Below are positions 5,780-6,880 of a DNA stretch of 6,880 nt, one piece after another. The stretch is from Hyphomicrobiaceae bacterium (GTDB lineage: Bacteria > Pseudomonadota > Alphaproteobacteria > Rhizobiales > MH13): NCBI GenBank assembly GCA_020442235.1, contig JAGRKQ010000125.1, positions 353 to 7,232 on the forward strand. The letters are read 5' to 3'. The notes under the pieces are model-generated. The model had not been told where the DNA came from. It saw nothing but the letters and a program-made list of their open reading frames with translations, and did not search any database. Position numbers and translations under genes: made by a program. The first letter of the stretch is position 1. Each line of letters opens with the position of its first letter.

Positions 5780-6880
5780 ATGGCCGTCCTGATCGACACC
5801 CTCGGCGACGAGGATCATTTTCGCGATGAATGCGGCGTCTTCGGCGTCTTCGGACATCCGAACGCGGCCGCCCTGGCGGCGCTGGGCCTGCACGCCCTTC
5901 AGCATCGCGGACAGGAAGCGGCTGGCATCGTCACCTTCGACGGCAACCAGTTCTTCTCTGAACGCCACATCGGCCTTGTCGGCGACGCCTTCACCAAGCA
6001 GTCGGTCATTGACCGGTTGATGGGCAACCGGGCCATCGGCCATGTGCGCTATTCGACAGCCGGCGGCACGGTGCTGCGCAACGTCCAGCCGCTGTTTGCA
6101 GAATTTGCCGGCGGCGGTTTTGCCGTTGCCCATAACGGCAATCTGACCAATGCCCGCAAGCTCCAGCGCCATCTGCGCGAGCGCGGCTCGATCTTCCAGT
6201 CGACCTCCGACACCGAAACCATCCTGCACCTGACGGCAACGTCGCTGGCCGGACAGATCGTCGACAAGCTGGTCGATGCCCTGCACAAGCTCGAAGGCGC
6301 CTATTCGCTGGTCGGGCTGTCGGAAAAGAAGATGATCGGTGTGCGCGATCCGCTCGGTGTGCGCCCGCTGTCGCTCGGCATGGTCGACGGCGCGCATGTA
6401 TTGGCTTCCGAAACCGTCGCCTTCGACATCATCGGGGCGGAGTTCGTGCGCGACATCGAGCCGGGCGAGATGGTGATCATCACCGAGGACGGGATCGAGA
6501 GCATCCGGCCCTTCTCCGCGCATCCGAGCCGTTTCTGCGTGTTCGAATATGTCTATTTCGCCCGCCCCGATTCCCTCGTGGAAGGCCGCAACGTCTATAC
6601 GGTGCGCAAGGCGATCGGCGCGGAGCTGGCGCGTGAAGCGCCCGCCGATGCGGACATCGTCATTCCCGTGCCCGATTCGGGAACGCCCGCGGCCATCGGT
6701 TTTGCACAAGAGGCCGGCATCCCCTTCGATCTCGGCATCATCCGCAATCATTATGTCGGGCGCACCTTCATCGAACCCTCCGACGCGATCCGCCATATGG
6801 GCGTGAAGCTGAAGCACAACGCCAATGCGCGCATCCTGGAAGGAAAGCGCGTGGTTCTGGTCGACGATTCCATCGTGCGC
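5780..6880 (+). CDS. purF: Amidophosphoribosyltransferase, 3' end missing
   Basis: PurF makes 5-phosphoribosylamine from PRPP and glutamine, the first committed step of purine synthesis. The window holds the first 367 codons of an expected roughly 490-500; the frame runs off the right edge. The glutaminase domain is of the N-terminal nucleophile type: C18 (in DECGVFGVFG) follows a 17-residue propeptide that must be cleaved, with QHRGQEAAGI (41-50), HVRYSTAGG (88-96) and HNGNLTN (118-124) forming the glutamine site. The phosphoribosyltransferase domain shows CVFEYVYFARPDS (253-265), PVPDSGTPAA (296-305), NHYVGRTFIEP (323-333) and the start of the PRPP loop, VVLVDDSIVR (358-367), where the window ends. 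The propeptide and the PDSGTPAAIGFA stretch resemble the Bacillus subtilis, Fe-S cluster type more than E. coli PurF. C253 fits the first cluster ligand, but the others would lie outside the window. Confidence 0.96.
   Translation, partial: MAVLIDTLGDEDHFRDECGVFGVFGHPNAAALAALGLHALQHRGQEAAGIVTFDGNQFFSERHIGLVGDAFTKQSVIDRLMGNRAIGHVRYSTAGGTVLRNVQPLFAEFAGGGFAVAHNGNLTNARKLQRHLRERGSIFQSTSDTETILHLTATSLAGQIVDKLVDALHKLEGAYSLVGLSEKKMIGVRDPLGVRPLSLGMVDGAHVLASETVAFDIIGAEFVRDIEPGEMVIITEDGIESIRPFSAHPSRFCVFEYVYFARPDSLVEGRNVYTVRKAIGAELAREAPADADIVIPVPDSGTPAAIGFAQEAGIPFDLGIIRNHYVGRTFIEPSDAIRHMGVKLKHNANARILEGKRVVLVDDSIVR

Noticed and set aside
5832..5852. Short tandem repeat of GGCGTCTTC in purF
   Set aside because: It simply encodes the conserved GVFGVF stretch after the catalytic Cys.
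5738..6817. 359-codon open frame on the - strand opposite purF
   Set aside because: Same antisense shadow effect; the + strand encodes clear PurF motifs through the whole stretch.

Overview
The window is a GC-rich stretch of bacterial core genome with all genes on the + strand, packed with little spacing. Its gene order is the 3' end of rplI, then dnaB, alr, a small unrecognised gene, radA, cvpA and the 5' part of purF. As I recall it, this order is typical of Alphaproteobacteria of the order Hyphomicrobiales (Rhizobiales). The acidic tail on ribosomal protein L9, the insert after the DnaB Walker A motif, and codons strongly biased to G or C at the third position all fit that order. I cannot name a genus.

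Layout. Bases 2-502 hold the end of rplI, which belongs to a ribosomal protein unit lying mostly upstream. A 179-base gap follows (503-681). It contains two mutually exclusive hairpins and then a strong intrinsic terminator at 594-628, so dnaB (682-2163) probably begins a separate transcription unit or is fed by readthrough. From dnaB onward the spacing is tight: 18 bases to alr (2182-3300), a 4-base ATGA overlap into a 119-residue gene (3297-3656), 18 bases to radA (3675-5093), 36 bases to cvpA (5130-5768), and 11 bases to purF (5780 to the window end). No terminator is visible after 628, so dnaB through purF may form one operon.

How the genes fit together. The cluster mixes housekeeping jobs: translation (L9), the replicative helicase (DnaB), D-alanine supply for peptidoglycan (Alr), recombination-associated helicase and branch migration (RadA), a small membrane protein (CvpA), and the first committed step of purine synthesis (PurF). 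The link between them looks like conserved gene order and growth-related expression rather than one pathway.

Novelty. I see no mobile element, CRISPR array, RNA gene or defence system. The parts most worth a second look are the unrecognised 119-residue gene coupled to alr, and the rplI-dnaB gap with its alternative pairings and a DnaA-box-like 9-mer. Smaller points are lineage features in L9, DnaB, CvpA and PurF.
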